The notes below the pieces were generated by a model. That model did not search any database, was not told the DNA's origin, and saw only the letters and a list, made by a program, of their open reading frames with translations. Below, one piece after another: positions 25,444 to 34,969 of a stretch of DNA of 64,000 nt; the stretch's first letter is position 1; every line of letters begins with the position of its first letter. Made by a program: the position numbers and the translations under genes. Where the stretch lies: positions 1 through 64,000 of the forward strand of contig NZ_BSEJ01000009.1 of assembly GCF_027921765.1 (NCBI RefSeq), read 5' to 3'. Origin of the DNA: Microbacterium barkeri (GTDB lineage Bacteria > Actinomycetota > Actinomycetes > Actinomycetales > Microbacteriaceae).

Positions 25444-25731
25444 ATGCCGATCTTCGCCGTCGACAGCGACGCCCTCGTCGCTCAGTCCGCCAACGTCCGT
25501 GCCACGGGCGACCGCATCCAGGCCGATTCCGACACCATGCTCGCACAGCTGCTCGAGCTGCAGGCGGTGTGGCAGGGATCGGCCGCCGCGGGGTTCCAGA
25601 GCGTCATGGACCAGTGGCGGGCGGCACAGCTCGCCATCCAGGAGTCCCTCGCGTCGATCGGGCAGGCGCTCAGCGTCGCGGGGATGCAGTACGCCGAGGC
25701 GGAGCAGGCCAGCGCCGGCATGTTCCGCTGA
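25444..25731 (+). CDS. WXG100-family protein (EsxA-like)
   Basis: A 95-aa helical-hairpin protein with the WXG motif as WQGSAAAGFQ in the central turn (W at about 41) and lengths on each side typical of WXG100 substrates of type VII secretion. The C-terminus lacks a clear YxxxD/E export signal; AEQASAGMFR ends it. No EccC, EccB or other secretion gene is in the window, so it is an orphan here. AGAAGGAGCACCC gives a strong ribosome site. A hairpin terminator follows directly. Confidence 0.9.
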   Translation: MPIFAVDSDALVAQSANVRATGDRIQADSDTMLAQLLELQAVWQGSAAAGFQSVMDQWRAAQLAIQESLASIGQALSVAGMQYAEAEQASAGMFR

Positions 25732-25750
25732 GCCCGCGTCCCGGTACGCA

Positions 25751-25780
25751 GAAGGGCCCCTCCGCGAGGAGGGGCCCTTC
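25751..25780. terminator. Bidirectional terminator between WXG100 gene and groL
   Basis: A perfect 13-bp stem (GAAGGGCCCCTCC and complement) with loop GCGA. It is 20 bases past the WXG100 stop and about 34 bases past the convergent groL stop. Confidence 0.82.
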
Positions 25781-25813
25781 GTGTCGTTCAGCGCGACGAG
25801 CGCGCGGCGCGGA

Positions 25814-27469
<1,656 letters not shown>

Positions 27470-27496
27470 TTAGCACTCTCTTGACGGGAGTGCTAA
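27470..27496 (-). promoter_or_regulatory. CIRCE element, proximal (HrcA operator)
   Basis: A perfect match to the CIRCE consensus TTAGCACTC-N9-GAGTGCTAA, 37 bases upstream of the groL ATG. HrcA binds this inverted repeat and represses chaperone genes until heat shock. Confidence 0.95.
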
Positions 27497-27501
27497 ACGC
27501 C

Positions 27502-27530
27502 ATTTTGGCACTCGACCCCATCGAGTGCAA
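27502..27530 (-). promoter_or_regulatory. Likely groL promoter
   Basis: On the minus strand TTGCAC (27525-27530) and CAAAAT (27502-27507) are 17 bases apart. The -35 lies inside the distal CIRCE box and the -10 lies between the two boxes, so HrcA bound at either would block RNA polymerase. Confidence 0.55.
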
Positions 27531-27531
27531 G
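27505..27531 (-). promoter_or_regulatory. CIRCE element, distal (imperfect HrcA operator)
   Basis: TTGGCACTC-N9-GAGTGCAAG keeps the N9 spacing and the GCACTC/GAGTGC core but differs from consensus at one base of the left arm and two of the right. It starts 35 bp from the start of the perfect box, so two HrcA dimers could sit side by side. Confidence 0.8.
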
Positions 27532-27558
27532 CCGGGAGGCGTCACCCGCCGACACACG

Positions 27559-27596
27559 CGCAGCCGCCCCGCGACCGGGGTCGCGGGGCGGCTGCG
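27559..27596 (-). terminator. Terminator after the short cold-shock gene
   Basis: An 18-bp GC-rich stem (CGCAGCCGCCCCGCGACC and complement) with a two-base loop, 17 bases past the stop of the 67-aa cold-shock gene. It insulates groL from upstream transcription. Confidence 0.78.
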
Positions 27597-27612
27597 GAGA
27601 AGGCGGGAGCGC

Positions 27613-27816
27613 TCAGACGGGGCGGACCGCCTCGGCCTGGGGGCCCTTCTGCCCGGTGCCCACCGTGAACTCGACGGCCTGGCCCTCCTCGAGCACGCGG
27701 AAGCCGGTCATCTCGATGTTCGAATAGTGCACGAAGACGTCCTGGCCGCCGTCGGCGACGGTGATGAACCCGTAGCCCTTCTCGGCGTTGAACCACTTCA
27801 CGGTGCCCTGGGTCAT
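27613..27816 (-). CDS. Cold-shock protein, CspA family
   Basis: A 67-aa single-domain cold-shock protein ([30 protein letters not shown]) that binds single-stranded RNA/DNA. The ATG at 27816 is preceded by AGGAG at good distance; a GTG three codons earlier overlaps that ribosome site and is unlikely. The residues HYSNIE replace the common HFSAI. Its place between LytR_C and groL matches the order in related genomes. Confidence 0.94.
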   Translation of the reverse strand: MTQGTVKWFNAEKGYGFITVADGGQDVFVHYSNIEMTGFRVLEEGQAVEFTVGTGQKGPQAEAVRPV

Positions 27817-27919
27817 GGCGATCACTCCTGTTGCGGGATGGAACTGGAGCGATCGTATCCGCGTGATTCCGCGGCAGAACGTCGATCAGGCGACGTTTGA
27901 CACGGTCGTCTCGTGACGT

Positions 27920-28459
27920 TTACGCGCCGGAAACACGGTCGAGTCCGACGACCACCGTGAGCTGTCGGCCGTCGCCGCTCTGGTACGCGTCGCTCTGCAC
28001 CACCTCGGTCGCGCCGATGGCCTCCGCGACGCCGCGCGCCGCCGGCTCGTCCTCGGGGCTCGCGTAGAAGACGGTCGTCTTCTCGAAGTCGGTCTCGTCG
28101 GAGTCGGTGGGGGTCACGGCCCCCTCGGGGAAGCCCGCGTCGACGAGCTGCGCCGCGACCTCGTCGTCGAGCCCCTCTGTCGCCGTGCCGTTGAGGACGA
28201 GCACCGAGTACGACGTGTCGACGACGGGCGCCGTCGTCGCCGCCGGCGCCGGCGTGTTCTCGGGCGCCGGGAGCGCGCCCTGCTGCGAGAGGACGAGGAA
28301 GCCGAGGATCCCCGCGATCACGAGCACGATCATCGCGACGATCGCCCACAGCAGCACGGCGGGTCCGCTCATGCCCGGGTTCTCCGCGCGGTGGGCGCCG
28401 ACGCGCCCGGTCTCGCGCGGGATGTCGTCGAAGCGGTCCCGGGGGTAGGTGCTCGGCAT
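27920..28459 (-). CDS. Membrane-anchored LytR_C-domain protein
   Basis: A 179-aa protein: charged cytoplasmic head, one membrane helix (about 32-58), a Pro/Ala/Thr linker and an extracytoplasmic LytR C-terminal domain (YSVLVLNGTATEGLDDEVAAQL onward). This domain occurs alone in actinobacteria, and its ligand is not established; a cell-envelope role is likely. It follows the DUF3263 gene by 29 bases; the DUF3263 to LytR_C order matches the mycobacterial Rv0430-Rv0431 region. Confidence 0.88.
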   Translation of the reverse strand: MPSTYPRDRFDDIPRETGRVGAHRAENPGMSGPAVLLWAIVAMIVLVIAGILGFLVLSQQGALPAPENTPAPAATTAPVVDTSYSVLVLNGTATEGLDDEVAAQLVDAGFPEGAVTPTDSDETDFEKTTVFYASPEDEPAARGVAEAIGATEVVQSDAYQSGDGRQLTVVVGLDRVSGA

Positions 28460-28488
28460 CCCTCGATGCTATCCGCGGACGTCGTGGA

Positions 28489-28734
28489 TCAGCTGGTGAC
28501 GCGGAGGCGCGCCGCCTCGCGCTCGTCGCGCAGTCGGCGGAGGCGCTTGACGAGGAGCGGATCCGCGGCGAGCGCGGCCTCGGTGTCGATCAGCCGCCCG
28601 AGCAGCTGGTAGTACCGCGCCGGGGTCATCGCGAGCTCTGCGCGGATCGCCTCCTCCTTGGCGCCGCCGTGGGCGCCCCACGCCGCCTCGAAGGCGAGGA
28701 TGGCGCGCTCGCGTTCCGACAGGGAGGTGGACAT
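28489..28734 (-). CDS. DUF3263 protein
   Basis: An 81-aa protein conserved in actinobacteria. It has a helix-turn-helix-like look: LSERERAILAFEAAWGAHGGAKEEAIRAELAMTPARYYQLLGRLID covers residues 5-50. A DNA-binding role is plausible but unproven. ATG at 28734 begins the conserved MSTSLSERE; the much longer open frame upstream is antisense-type noise within the DUF2332 gene. It probably shares a transcript with the LytR_C gene. Confidence 0.88.
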   Translation of the reverse strand: MSTSLSERERAILAFEAAWGAHGGAKEEAIRAELAMTPARYYQLLGRLIDTEAALAADPLLVKRLRRLRDEREAARLRVTS

Positions 28735-28769
28735 GCTCCGAGCGTATGGCGCGCGGCGCCGCTCGGCCG

Positions 28770-29762
28770 TCAGGCGCGCCAGCGGACGCATGCCCCGAGC
28801 GGATCCGCCGCGGCGAGCACGCGGCCGTCGAGAGCGAGCGCGAAGCCACCGGGCCATTCCGCCTCGCCGACCGGCTCGGTCCATCCGCTGTGGAGCCCCG
28901 GCGCGTCGAGCGTGATCCAGCGAGCCCCGAGTGCCCGGATGGCGTCGATGAGCGCCTCGCGGCGGGCACGCGGGAGGTACGGGAGCACGCCCGGCGTCGA
29001 CACGACGAGCGTCGCCTCCGATGGCGCGTCCGCGGCGAGCGCGCGGAGGGCCTCGGGATCGCCGGCATCGCCTGCGATGAGAAGAGGCGGATCGGCCGCC
29101 GCGATGTCGAGCGCCCGCGCGATCCGCTCGCGCCGCCCCTCCTCGCCCGGCCACACGAGCATCTCGAGCCAGGCGCGGTCGCGCGGGTCGCGCGGATCGC
29201 GCGGCTGCAGGTCGACGCCCGCGCGCCAGACGACCTCCGGCAGCCGCAGCTCCGGCAGCGGGCCATCCCAGGTCGAGGTCAGTACGACCCCGGACGCCCC
29301 GTCGACGGGGTCGAGGTGCACGTGTCGGCCGGTCGCCGCATACCGGTACGAGTAGCGGTCGGGGTAGAGGCACAGGCCACCCGATGCACCGAGCTCGAGG
29401 AGGGCGATCGGGCCGGGGACGAGCGAGAGCGCGGGCAGGAGCGCCGCGCAGCGCAGCGGCTCGTTCGTCTGCAGGCCGCGGACGCCGCACTCGGCGACGA
29501 TGTCGTCGGCCCGCTCGCGCACGAAGCGCGCCCAGTCGGCGGCGTCGGCGTCGTCCGCCGCGCCGAGCAGGCGCGTCACGGCGAACACGAGCGGCGGCTG
29601 GCGGTGCGCCGCCGGGATGCGGGCGAGCACGGCGGCCACCGTGCCGTCCTCGGCGACCCTCGCCGCCCAGTCGCCGTAGACGCGAGACCGTCCCGGCGCC
29701 TCCTCCGCGGCGAACCGGGCGAAGCGTTCGGCGACCTGCGCGACCTCGTCCATCCCCGCCAT
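28770..29762 (-). CDS. DUF2332 protein
   Basis: A 330-aa cytoplasmic protein of the DUF2332 family. Visible features are LQTNEPLRCAALLPAL (about 92-107), LLELGASGGLCLYPDRYSY (about 116-134), and a late LVVSTPGVLPYLP. The GASGGL stretch recalls an S-adenosylmethionine-type glycine loop, so a methyltransferase-like fold is possible, but I cannot assign a reaction. The ATG at 29762 follows GGGAGAAGG. Divergent from msrB by 63 bases. Confidence 0.85.
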   Translation of the reverse strand: MAGMDEVAQVAERFARFAAEEAPGRSRVYGDWAARVAEDGTVAAVLARIPAAHRQPPLVFAVTRLLGAADDADAADWARFVRERADDIVAECGVRGLQTNEPLRCAALLPALSLVPGPIALLELGASGGLCLYPDRYSYRYAATGRHVHLDPVDGASGVVLTSTWDGPLPELRLPEVVWRAGVDLQPRDPRDPRDRAWLEMLVWPGEEGRRERIARALDIAAADPPLLIAGDAGDPEALRALAADAPSEATLVVSTPGVLPYLPRARREALIDAIRALGARWITLDAPGLHSGWTEPVGEAEWPGGFALALDGRVLAAADPLGACVRWRA

Positions 29763-29813
29763 TCTGCCTTCTCCCGGCGCCCCTCCTCCGGCCCCTGCCG
29801 TCCTGTGCGGCGG

Positions 29814-29819
29814 TAGAAT
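29814..29819 (+). promoter_or_regulatory. -10 element for leaderless msrB mRNA
   Basis: TAGAAT ends six bases before the msrB ATG at 29826. No Shine-Dalgarno sequence fits between. Confidence 0.55.
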
Positions 29820-29825
29820 CGGGGC

Positions 29826-30227
29826 ATGTCGTACAGGGTCGAGAAGTCCGAGGCGGAGTGGCGTGCAGAGCTGACGCCTGAGCAGTACGCGGTGCTGCGC
29901 GAAGCCGGAACCGAGCGGCCGTGGACCGGCGAGCTGCTCGACGAGGAGCGCGCGGGCCTGTACACGTGCGCCGCATGCGGCGCCGAGCTCTTCCAGAGCG
30001 GCACGAAGTTCGACTCGCACTGCGGGTGGCCGAGCTTCTACGAGTCGGTGCGGCCCGAGGCCGTCGAGCTGCTCGAGGACACGAGCCACGGCATGGTGCG
30101 GACAGAGGTCCGCTGCGCGAACTGCGGCTCGCACCTCGGGCACGTCTTCCCGGACGGATTCGGCACGCCCACCGGCGACCGCTACTGCATGAACTCGCTC
30201 TCGCTGAACTTCACGCCCGAGGCGTGA
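29826..30227 (+). CDS. msrB: Peptide-methionine (R)-S-oxide reductase
   Basis: MsrB repairs methionine-R-sulfoxide in oxidised proteins with thioredoxin. The 133-aa protein has both zinc CxxC pairs (CAAC about 47-50, CANC about 97-100), the substrate motif HCGWPSFYE (about 64-72) and catalytic Cys in RYCMNSLSLNF near the end. It is probably read from a leaderless mRNA together with the next gene, whose GTG overlaps its stop (GTGA). Confidence 0.96.
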   Translation: MSYRVEKSEAEWRAELTPEQYAVLREAGTERPWTGELLDEERAGLYTCAACGAELFQSGTKFDSHCGWPSFYESVRPEAVELLEDTSHGMVRTEVRCANCGSHLGHVFPDGFGTPTGDRYCMNSLSLNFTPEA

Positions 30228-30787
30228 GCGCTCCGCGCATGGGCTCCGCTCTCGAGGCCGCCCGCGCGCGGCGCTCATCGTCCAAGGTCACCGACGAGGC
30301 TCCCACGCGCGAGGAGCTGCTGCCGCTCGTGGCGGCGGCCGGTCGCGTCGCCGACCACTCGAACCTCACCCCGTGGCGGCTCATCGAGCTGCGCGGCGAC
30401 GACCGTCTGCGGCTCGGCCGCGCGATCGGCGAGGCGACAGGCGACGGACCTTCGACGAAGCCGCTGCGCGCTCCCCTGCTCATCGCGATCGTGTCGAGCC
30501 CCCGCCCGTCCGAGAAGGTGCCGGAGTGGGAGCAGGAGGCCGTCGCGTCGGGCGTGGCCCACCTGCTGAGCCTGCTCCTCGACGAGGCCGGCTGGGGTGT
30601 GATGTGGCGCACGGGCGCCTTCGTGCGCTCCCCCGCGGTCGCGAAGGCGCACGGCCTCACCCGCCGCGAGAAGCTCCTCGGATGGCTGTACGTCGGCGGG
30701 CGCCCTCCGCGCGACCGCGAGGGGTTCCGGCCCGGTGTCGACCCGGACCGGATCCTCGGCAGGATGCCGGGCGGCGAGCGCCCCTAG
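30224..30787 (+). CDS. Nitroreductase-family protein
   Basis: A 187-aa flavoprotein-type protein. The core includes TREELLPLVAAAGRVADHSNLTPWRLIEL (FMN-binding entry), LLIAIVSSP, GVAHLLSLLLDEAGWGVMWRTG and LGWLYVGG, all nitroreductase hallmarks. The substrate is unknown. I choose GTG at 30224, overlapping the msrB stop by four bases, which implies coupled translation; ATG at 30239 is the alternative. A link to oxidative-stress repair is suggested by the msrB partner. Confidence 0.85.
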   Translation: MSAPRMGSALEAARARRSSSKVTDEAPTREELLPLVAAAGRVADHSNLTPWRLIELRGDDRLRLGRAIGEATGDGPSTKPLRAPLLIAIVSSPRPSEKVPEWEQEAVASGVAHLLSLLLDEAGWGVMWRTGAFVRSPAVAKAHGLTRREKLLGWLYVGGRPPRDREGFRPGVDPDRILGRMPGGERP

Positions 30788-30788
30788 G

Positions 30789-31082
30789 TCACCAGCCCGC
30801 GGGCCGGGTGTCCTTGCCGTCGAGCCACAGCCGGTCCGACGCGTCGCTGTGGGCGGTCCCGCTGCCGACGTGCTTCGCGTCGATGCGGTCGCCCTTGGTG
30901 ATGACGTGCACGAGCGCCATCGCGTGGCCGCGGCCGAGGCCGTAGTCGGCTGCGAGCCACTCGATGATCGGGCCCGCCTTGGTCCCGGGGCCGAAGCCGC
31001 GCTCGGCGGCGAGGTCGACGAAGGCGCGCGGCGTGACGCCGGTCTTCGTCTCGATGTTGTCGAGGTACGCCTGGAAGGACAT
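30789..31082 (-). CDS. DUF4287 protein
   Basis: A 97-aa protein of the DUF4287 family: MSFQAYLDNIETKTG followed by GPIIEWLAADYGLGRGHAMALVHVI, a helical fold shared with small proteins fused to or beside DUF5655 domains. Function is not established. Its ATG overlaps the stop of the cupin gene (ATGA), so the two are translated together. It converges on the nitroreductase-like gene with one base between. Confidence 0.85.
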   Translation of the reverse strand: MSFQAYLDNIETKTGVTPRAFVDLAAERGFGPGTKAGPIIEWLAADYGLGRGHAMALVHVITKGDRIDAKHVGSGTAHSDASDRLWLDGKDTRPAGW

Positions 31083-31414
31083 CAGAGGAACTCCTGGATC
31101 ATCGTGTCGGATGCGTGGATGCAGAGGATGCGCAGAGGCCCATCGCCCGAGTTGACGAAGCCGTGCCACACGCCGGCTCCGACCGTCGCGGTGTCGCCCG
31201 CGCGGGCGACGATCGTCTCCTCGCCCATCGTGATCGTGGCCTCGCCCGCGAGGACATGCCAGGTCTCCGAGTAGGGATGGCGGTGCAGCCCGGGCCCCTG
31301 ACCCGGCTCGTTGTCGACATGGAAGAACGACACCGCCGCGCCGTGCTCCCGCCCCTCGAAGCGCAGCGTCCTGCTGCCCGGCATGCGGATCCGATCCGCC
31401 GTCACGATGCCCAT
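31082..31414 (-). CDS. Cupin-domain protein
   Basis: A 110-aa single-domain cupin. Motif 1 reads GPGLHRHPYSETWHVLAGEATI (about 40-61) with two His and a Glu as metal ligands; motif 2 (AGDTATVGAGVWHGFVNSG) supplies a His. It may bind a small molecule or act as a dioxygenase or isomerase; nothing fixes the substrate. It leads a two-gene unit with the DUF4287 gene and is divergent from the ArsR-like regulator at 31480. Confidence 0.88.
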   Translation of the reverse strand: MGIVTADRIRMPGSRTLRFEGREHGAAVSFFHVDNEPGQGPGLHRHPYSETWHVLAGEATITMGEETIVARAGDTATVGAGVWHGFVNSGDGPLRILCIHASDTMIQEFL

Positions 31415-31467
31415 GAGCGGCTCCTCTCTCTCACGACGCGACTCTCGCAGGCGCGGTTCGGCGAGGA

Positions 31468-31473
31468 TAAGGT
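31468..31473 (+). promoter_or_regulatory. -10 element for the ArsR-like regulator gene
   Basis: TAAGGT ends six bases before the GTG start at 31480, which predicts a leaderless mRNA and supports the GTG as true start. Confidence 0.45.
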
Positions 31474-31479
31474 TTCGAC

Positions 31480-32460
31480 GTGCATCGAAAGCTCGTCGAG
31501 TTCCGCCTGCGCCCGGACGACGTGTCGGCCATCCGATTCGGCATCTCGCCGGGGCACGAGCTCGTCCACGCGGTGCGCTCCCTCGCCCGCCCCGCGGAGA
31601 ACCCGCTCCAGTGGGGATGGCTGCGCCAGGCCCGCGACGTCGTTCCGCGCCCAGCCTTCGAGCTGCTGCGAACCGTCGTCGGGGAAGACGGCTACGTCCC
31701 GGACTTCCTCACGTCAGAGCCGTCGTGGGATCTCGACCCTGCCGAGGAGGCGGCGCGCCGCCGCCGGGCTCGGCTGCCGGGGATGCAGGTCGACCTCCGC
31801 AAGCGCGTCGACCGCAGCGCGGGCCGCGAGCGGACGGCGCTCCTCCGACTTCTCGACGACCCGCACCGCGCGCGAGCCGTCATCGCCGAGGCCGCCGACG
31901 CCGTGTGGGATGCCGTGCTCGCGCCATCCTGGTCGCAGCTGGAGCGCGTCCTGCGGGCTGACATCGTGGCACGGACGCGGGTCGTCACGACGGCCGGCAT
32001 CGGCGCGATGGCGACAGCGCTCCACCCGGCCGTGGACTGGTCGGCCGACTCCGTGCGCGTCGAGCTCACGCGCCACGAGGAGACCGTCGACTGCACGGGG
32101 CGCGGCCTCGTGCTCGTGCCGTCGGTGTTCGCGCGGCGGTGCTCGGTGATCACCGAGCCGCCGGCGCAGCCGACGCTGTTCTACCCCGCGCTCGGCGTCG
32201 CCGAGGACTGGCATCGCGAGGGGGTCGCGCACGCGGCCGCACTCGGCCGGCTTCTCGGCGAGGGGCGGCTCTCGGTGCTCCTGGCACTGCGGGAGCCGCT
32301 CTCGACGAGTGCCGTCGCCACGGCGACCGGGCTCGCGATCGCGACGGCATCGCATCACCTCAGCGCGCTGCGCGACGCGAGGCTCATCACGTCGCGGCGG
32401 TCCGGACAGCGCATGCTCCATGCGCGCACGCCGCTGGGCGAGGCCCTCCTCGCTGGCTGA
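31480..32460 (+). CDS. ArsR-like winged-helix regulator with DUF5937-type N-terminal domain
   Basis: A 326-aa protein. Residues 1-240 form a domain found in actinobacterial regulators (FRLRPDDVSAIRFGISPGHELVHAVRSL; ADIVARTRVVTTAGIGAMATALHP). The C-terminal ~75 residues are an ArsR winged helix (GRLLGEGRLSVLLALREPLSTSAVATATGLAIATASHHLSALRDARLI). No metal-binding cysteine pair is seen, so it is unlikely to be a classic metal sensor. It may control the adjacent YdcZ-type transporter or the divergent cupin unit. Confidence 0.85.
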   Translation: MHRKLVEFRLRPDDVSAIRFGISPGHELVHAVRSLARPAENPLQWGWLRQARDVVPRPAFELLRTVVGEDGYVPDFLTSEPSWDLDPAEEAARRRRARLPGMQVDLRKRVDRSAGRERTALLRLLDDPHRARAVIAEAADAVWDAVLAPSWSQLERVLRADIVARTRVVTTAGIGAMATALHPAVDWSADSVRVELTRHEETVDCTGRGLVLVPSVFARRCSVITEPPAQPTLFYPALGVAEDWHREGVAHAAALGRLLGEGRLSVLLALREPLSTSAVATATGLAIATASHHLSALRDARLITSRRSGQRMLHARTPLGEALLAG

Positions 32461-32464
32461 CCGG

Positions 32465-33415
32465 TCAGCGGCGCCCGGCGCGCACGGTCGCGACGACGAC
32501 GCCGCCCGCGGCGAGCGCCACCGTGAGCGCGCGCTGCCACAAGGCGGGCGGCGCGGCGGGCGGCCAGACGACGTCGAGGACGACGGATGCGCCGAGCATG
32601 CCGAGCACGGACCCGAGTGTCATGAGCAGCACTCCCGTGCGCGGAGTGAGCGCGGCCGAGATGAAGATGTACGCGACGCCGAGCGCTCCGCCGAGGTAGA
32701 GCCACGGCTCGCGCGGCGCGGACGCGGGCGCACCCGCCGTCGCGAGGTGCCAGACGGCGGCGACGGCGAGCACGGCCGTCCCGCCGATGAAGTTGACGAG
32801 CGTCGCCGCGAACGCGGAGCCGACGGCCTGGCGCAGCCGCCCGTTCGTCGCCGTCTGCCACGCGACGCCCGCCCCGACGAGGAACGGCAGGATGAGCATC
32901 CACAGCGGGGCCTGCGCCACGGCGTCTCCGGTCAGCGACACGACGACCGCCGAGAGCACGAGAGCGGCTCCCGCGACCCGCGGCAGCGTCACGGCGCTCA
33001 CGCCCGCGGGGCTGTAGCCGATGCGGTCGAGCACGAGTCCGTGCACGGTCTGGCCTGCAACCATGCCGACCGAGAACATGGCCACGCCGATGACGGCGAC
33101 CGTGAAGCTCTGCGTCGCGACGCTGAACGCCCCCGCCGCGCCGCCCACGAGCATCCACCAGGGCACGCGGCGCTCGCGCAGGGCCGATCGGAGGGCACGG
33201 ACGCCGGCACGGCCGCTCGGGAGGAGCGGCGCGAGCACGAGCAGGATGACGAGGCCCGACCCGAACGAGATGAGGGCCGCCACCAGCGCGGCGTCGAGCG
33301 CGACGCCGAGCTGCCCGTTGACGCGCGCCTGGATGGCCGTGAGGGCGCCCACGAGGACGGCGCCGCCGACGCCGATCGCGATCGCGAGCCGGTGCTTCGG
33401 CGCTCCGCGGTCCAT
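32465..33415 (-). CDS. DMT-superfamily transporter, YdcZ type
   Basis: A 316-aa membrane protein with about ten helices in two homologous halves, each with a motif like QARVNGQLGVALDAALVAALISFGSGL (first half) and TNGRLRQAVGSAFAATLVNFIGGT (second half). This repeat is characteristic of the YdcZ/DUF606 branch. Substrate unknown; probably an exporter. GGGGGAGGCGCG directly before the ATG at 33415 decides the start over an ATG 11 codons upstream. Its stop is five bases from that of the convergent regulator. Confidence 0.87.
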   Translation of the reverse strand: MDRGAPKHRLAIAIGVGGAVLVGALTAIQARVNGQLGVALDAALVAALISFGSGLVILLVLAPLLPSGRAGVRALRSALRERRVPWWMLVGGAAGAFSVATQSFTVAVIGVAMFSVGMVAGQTVHGLVLDRIGYSPAGVSAVTLPRVAGAALVLSAVVVSLTGDAVAQAPLWMLILPFLVGAGVAWQTATNGRLRQAVGSAFAATLVNFIGGTAVLAVAAVWHLATAGAPASAPREPWLYLGGALGVAYIFISAALTPRTGVLLMTLGSVLGMLGASVVLDVVWPPAAPPALWQRALTVALAAGGVVVATVRAGRR

Positions 33416-33515
33416 CGCGCCTCCCCCTGCTCGTGCGACCTCGGCCATCCTACGGCGGCACCGGGCATCCGAATCCCGGCACAGCTCGGGAGCGGCAGCC
33501 GCCGGCGGCGCGCGG

Positions 33516-33815
33516 TCAGGCGATCGCGCGCCGTGAGAGTCGGCGCGGGCGAGGCGTGCGGGGAGGGTGCGCGGCCTTGAGGATGGGCTTCACGTCGCGG
33601 GCGCGCTCCTCGAGCGCCGCGAGGGCGGTCGCGAGCGAGGCGAACTCGCCGATCGCGACGCCGTGGCGGTCGTGCGCGAGGTGGCGCCGGCCGTCGACCG
33701 TGACGAAGCCCGCGAACTCGCCGGCATGCGTCGCGACGAAGACGTCGTCTGCCGCCTGCTTCCAGGCAAGCGGCTCGTCGGTATGGTGAGGGTCGTCGAG
33801 GTGGGTGATGGTCAT
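33516..33815 (-). CDS. Small conserved-looking protein, unknown function
   Basis: A 99-aa protein with no domain that I recognise. The central part (EPLAWKQAADDVFVATHAGEFAGFVTV DGRR) looks folded; the tail is strongly basic (PPRTPRPRRLSRRAIA). The frame is open to an ATG at 33968, which would add 51 residues of Ser/Arg-rich sequence. A -10 TAGACT (minus strand, 33988-33993) fits that longer form. I give the shorter form because its N-terminus starts the compact domain. The 306 bases up to 34121 hold otherwise only divergent promoters. Confidence 0.6.
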   Translation of the reverse strand: MTITHLDDPHHTDEPLAWKQAADDVFVATHAGEFAGFVTVDGRRHLAHDRHGVAIGEFASLATALAALEERARDVKPILKAAHPPRTPRPRRLSRRAIA

Positions 33816-34121
33816 GTCGTGCTCTTCTCGTCTGAGTGCGGGCGGCCGCGTGGGCATGCCCGCGATGCGGCGGCTCCGGGCGATCGCCGCTCGCATCTGT
33901 GCGAGGGGATCCGTGGATGGCCCTGAGCCGGTGAGCTGCGGCGATCGGCCGTGAGAGGCGGCGGACATCGCACTGCAAGCTCCGTCCAGTCTACCTGCAG
34001 CGGGCGGAGAAGGCCATCCGCGTGTCGCCGCGCCCGGCGATGTCGGCGCCCGCGCATAGCCTGAACGTCGTCCCGACGTCGTGACGCGCCACGCCCTTCG
34101 ACCTCCAAGGAGACCCCCGCC

Positions 34122-34892
34122 ATGATGGGGACCTCGCACGCCGCCAGCGGCGCCGCCGCCTGGATCGCGCTCACCGCCACGACGCTCCCCGCCCTGGGGG
34201 CGCACGAGCTCGCGCCCGCCGCGGTGCTGCTCGGTGCGCCGATCGCGGCGGGCGCCGCCCTCCTGCCCGACGCGGATCATCACAGCGCGACGATCGCCCA
34301 CTCCGTGCCCATCGCCGGGCGACTCGCGGCAGGTGTCGTCGGCGCCGTGTCGGGCGGGCACCGGAAGGGCATGCACTCGCTGCTCGCCGTGCTCGGCGTC
34401 ATCGTCGGCATGCGCTTCCTCGGGGAGGTCGTCTGGCACCCGGACGGCTCGGCCGAGCCCTACCACCTGGGCGTCGCGATCGCGGTCGCGGCGTGCACCG
34501 CCTTCGCGCTCAAGGTGCTGCGGATCGCGCGACGGTGGCCCCTCGCGTGGGCGGGCGGCGCGGCGCTCGGCGCGGCGGCCGGCTTCCTCGCCCCCGCCCA
34601 GACGTCGTGGCTCCCGTGGTGCGTCGGGGTCGGATACCTCGCGCACCTCGCCGGCGACCTCCTCACGACCGGCGGCATCCCGCTGCTGTGGCCCATCCGC
34701 GTGCGGGCTCCCCGGTGGGCGCGGCGCACGCCGCTCCTCCGCCGGGTGTGGCTGCGCGGCGGCGGCATCGCGGTGCCGGTCCTCGGCGACACGGGATCCT
34801 GGCGCGAGCAGGCGCTCTTCGCCGCGCTCAGCTGCTACGCCCTGTGGGGTGTCGCGGCCGAGGCGACCGCTGTCCTCGCGGGAGGGATGTGA
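34122..34892 (+). CDS. Membrane-bound YdjM-like metal-dependent hydrolase
   Basis: A 256-aa membrane protein with several helices and the YdjM/LexA-binding hydrolase signatures: MMGTSHAASGAAAW at the N-terminus, LLPDADHHSATIAH (about 47-60), GGHRKGMHSLLAV (about 77-89) and YLAHLAGDLLTTGGIPLLWP (about 173-192). The His/Asp clusters suggest a metal-dependent membrane hydrolase. E. coli YdjM is SOS-induced; I see no LexA box here. A GGAGAC ribosome site precedes the ATG. Confidence 0.88.
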   Translation: MMGTSHAASGAAAWIALTATTLPALGAHELAPAAVLLGAPIAAGAALLPDADHHSATIAHSVPIAGRLAAGVVGAVSGGHRKGMHSLLAVLGVIVGMRFLGEVVWHPDGSAEPYHLGVAIAVAACTAFALKVLRIARRWPLAWAGGAALGAAAGFLAPAQTSWLPWCVGVGYLAHLAGDLLTTGGIPLLWPIRVRAPRWARRTPLLRRVWLRGGGIAVPVLGDTGSWREQALFAALSCYALWGVAAEATAVLAGGM

Positions 34893-34901
34893 GGACGTTT
34901 G

Positions 34902-34931
34902 TTGACATGCGTAACTAAGTCGCGGTAGGAC
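34902..34931 (+). promoter_or_regulatory. Strong promoter for the GH26 gene
   Basis: A perfect -35 TTGACA (34902-34907) and -10 TAGGAC (34926-34931) are 18 bases apart. Transcription starts about 30 bases before the ATG, leaving room for the GAGGAGG ribosome site. It is the best consensus promoter in the window. Confidence 0.7.
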
Positions 34932-34969
34932 TTCTGTGGGCACCGACGCTCACCTGAGGAGGTTCGCCG

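Noticed and set aside
25444..25731. Type VII secretion cluster
   Set aside because: Only a WXG100 protein is present; no EccC, EccB, EccD or mycosin gene is in the window.
28735..29976. 495-codon leftward frame including the DUF3263 protein
   Set aside because: Only the last 81 codons match the conserved DUF3263 protein; the rest lies in another frame of the DUF2332 gene.
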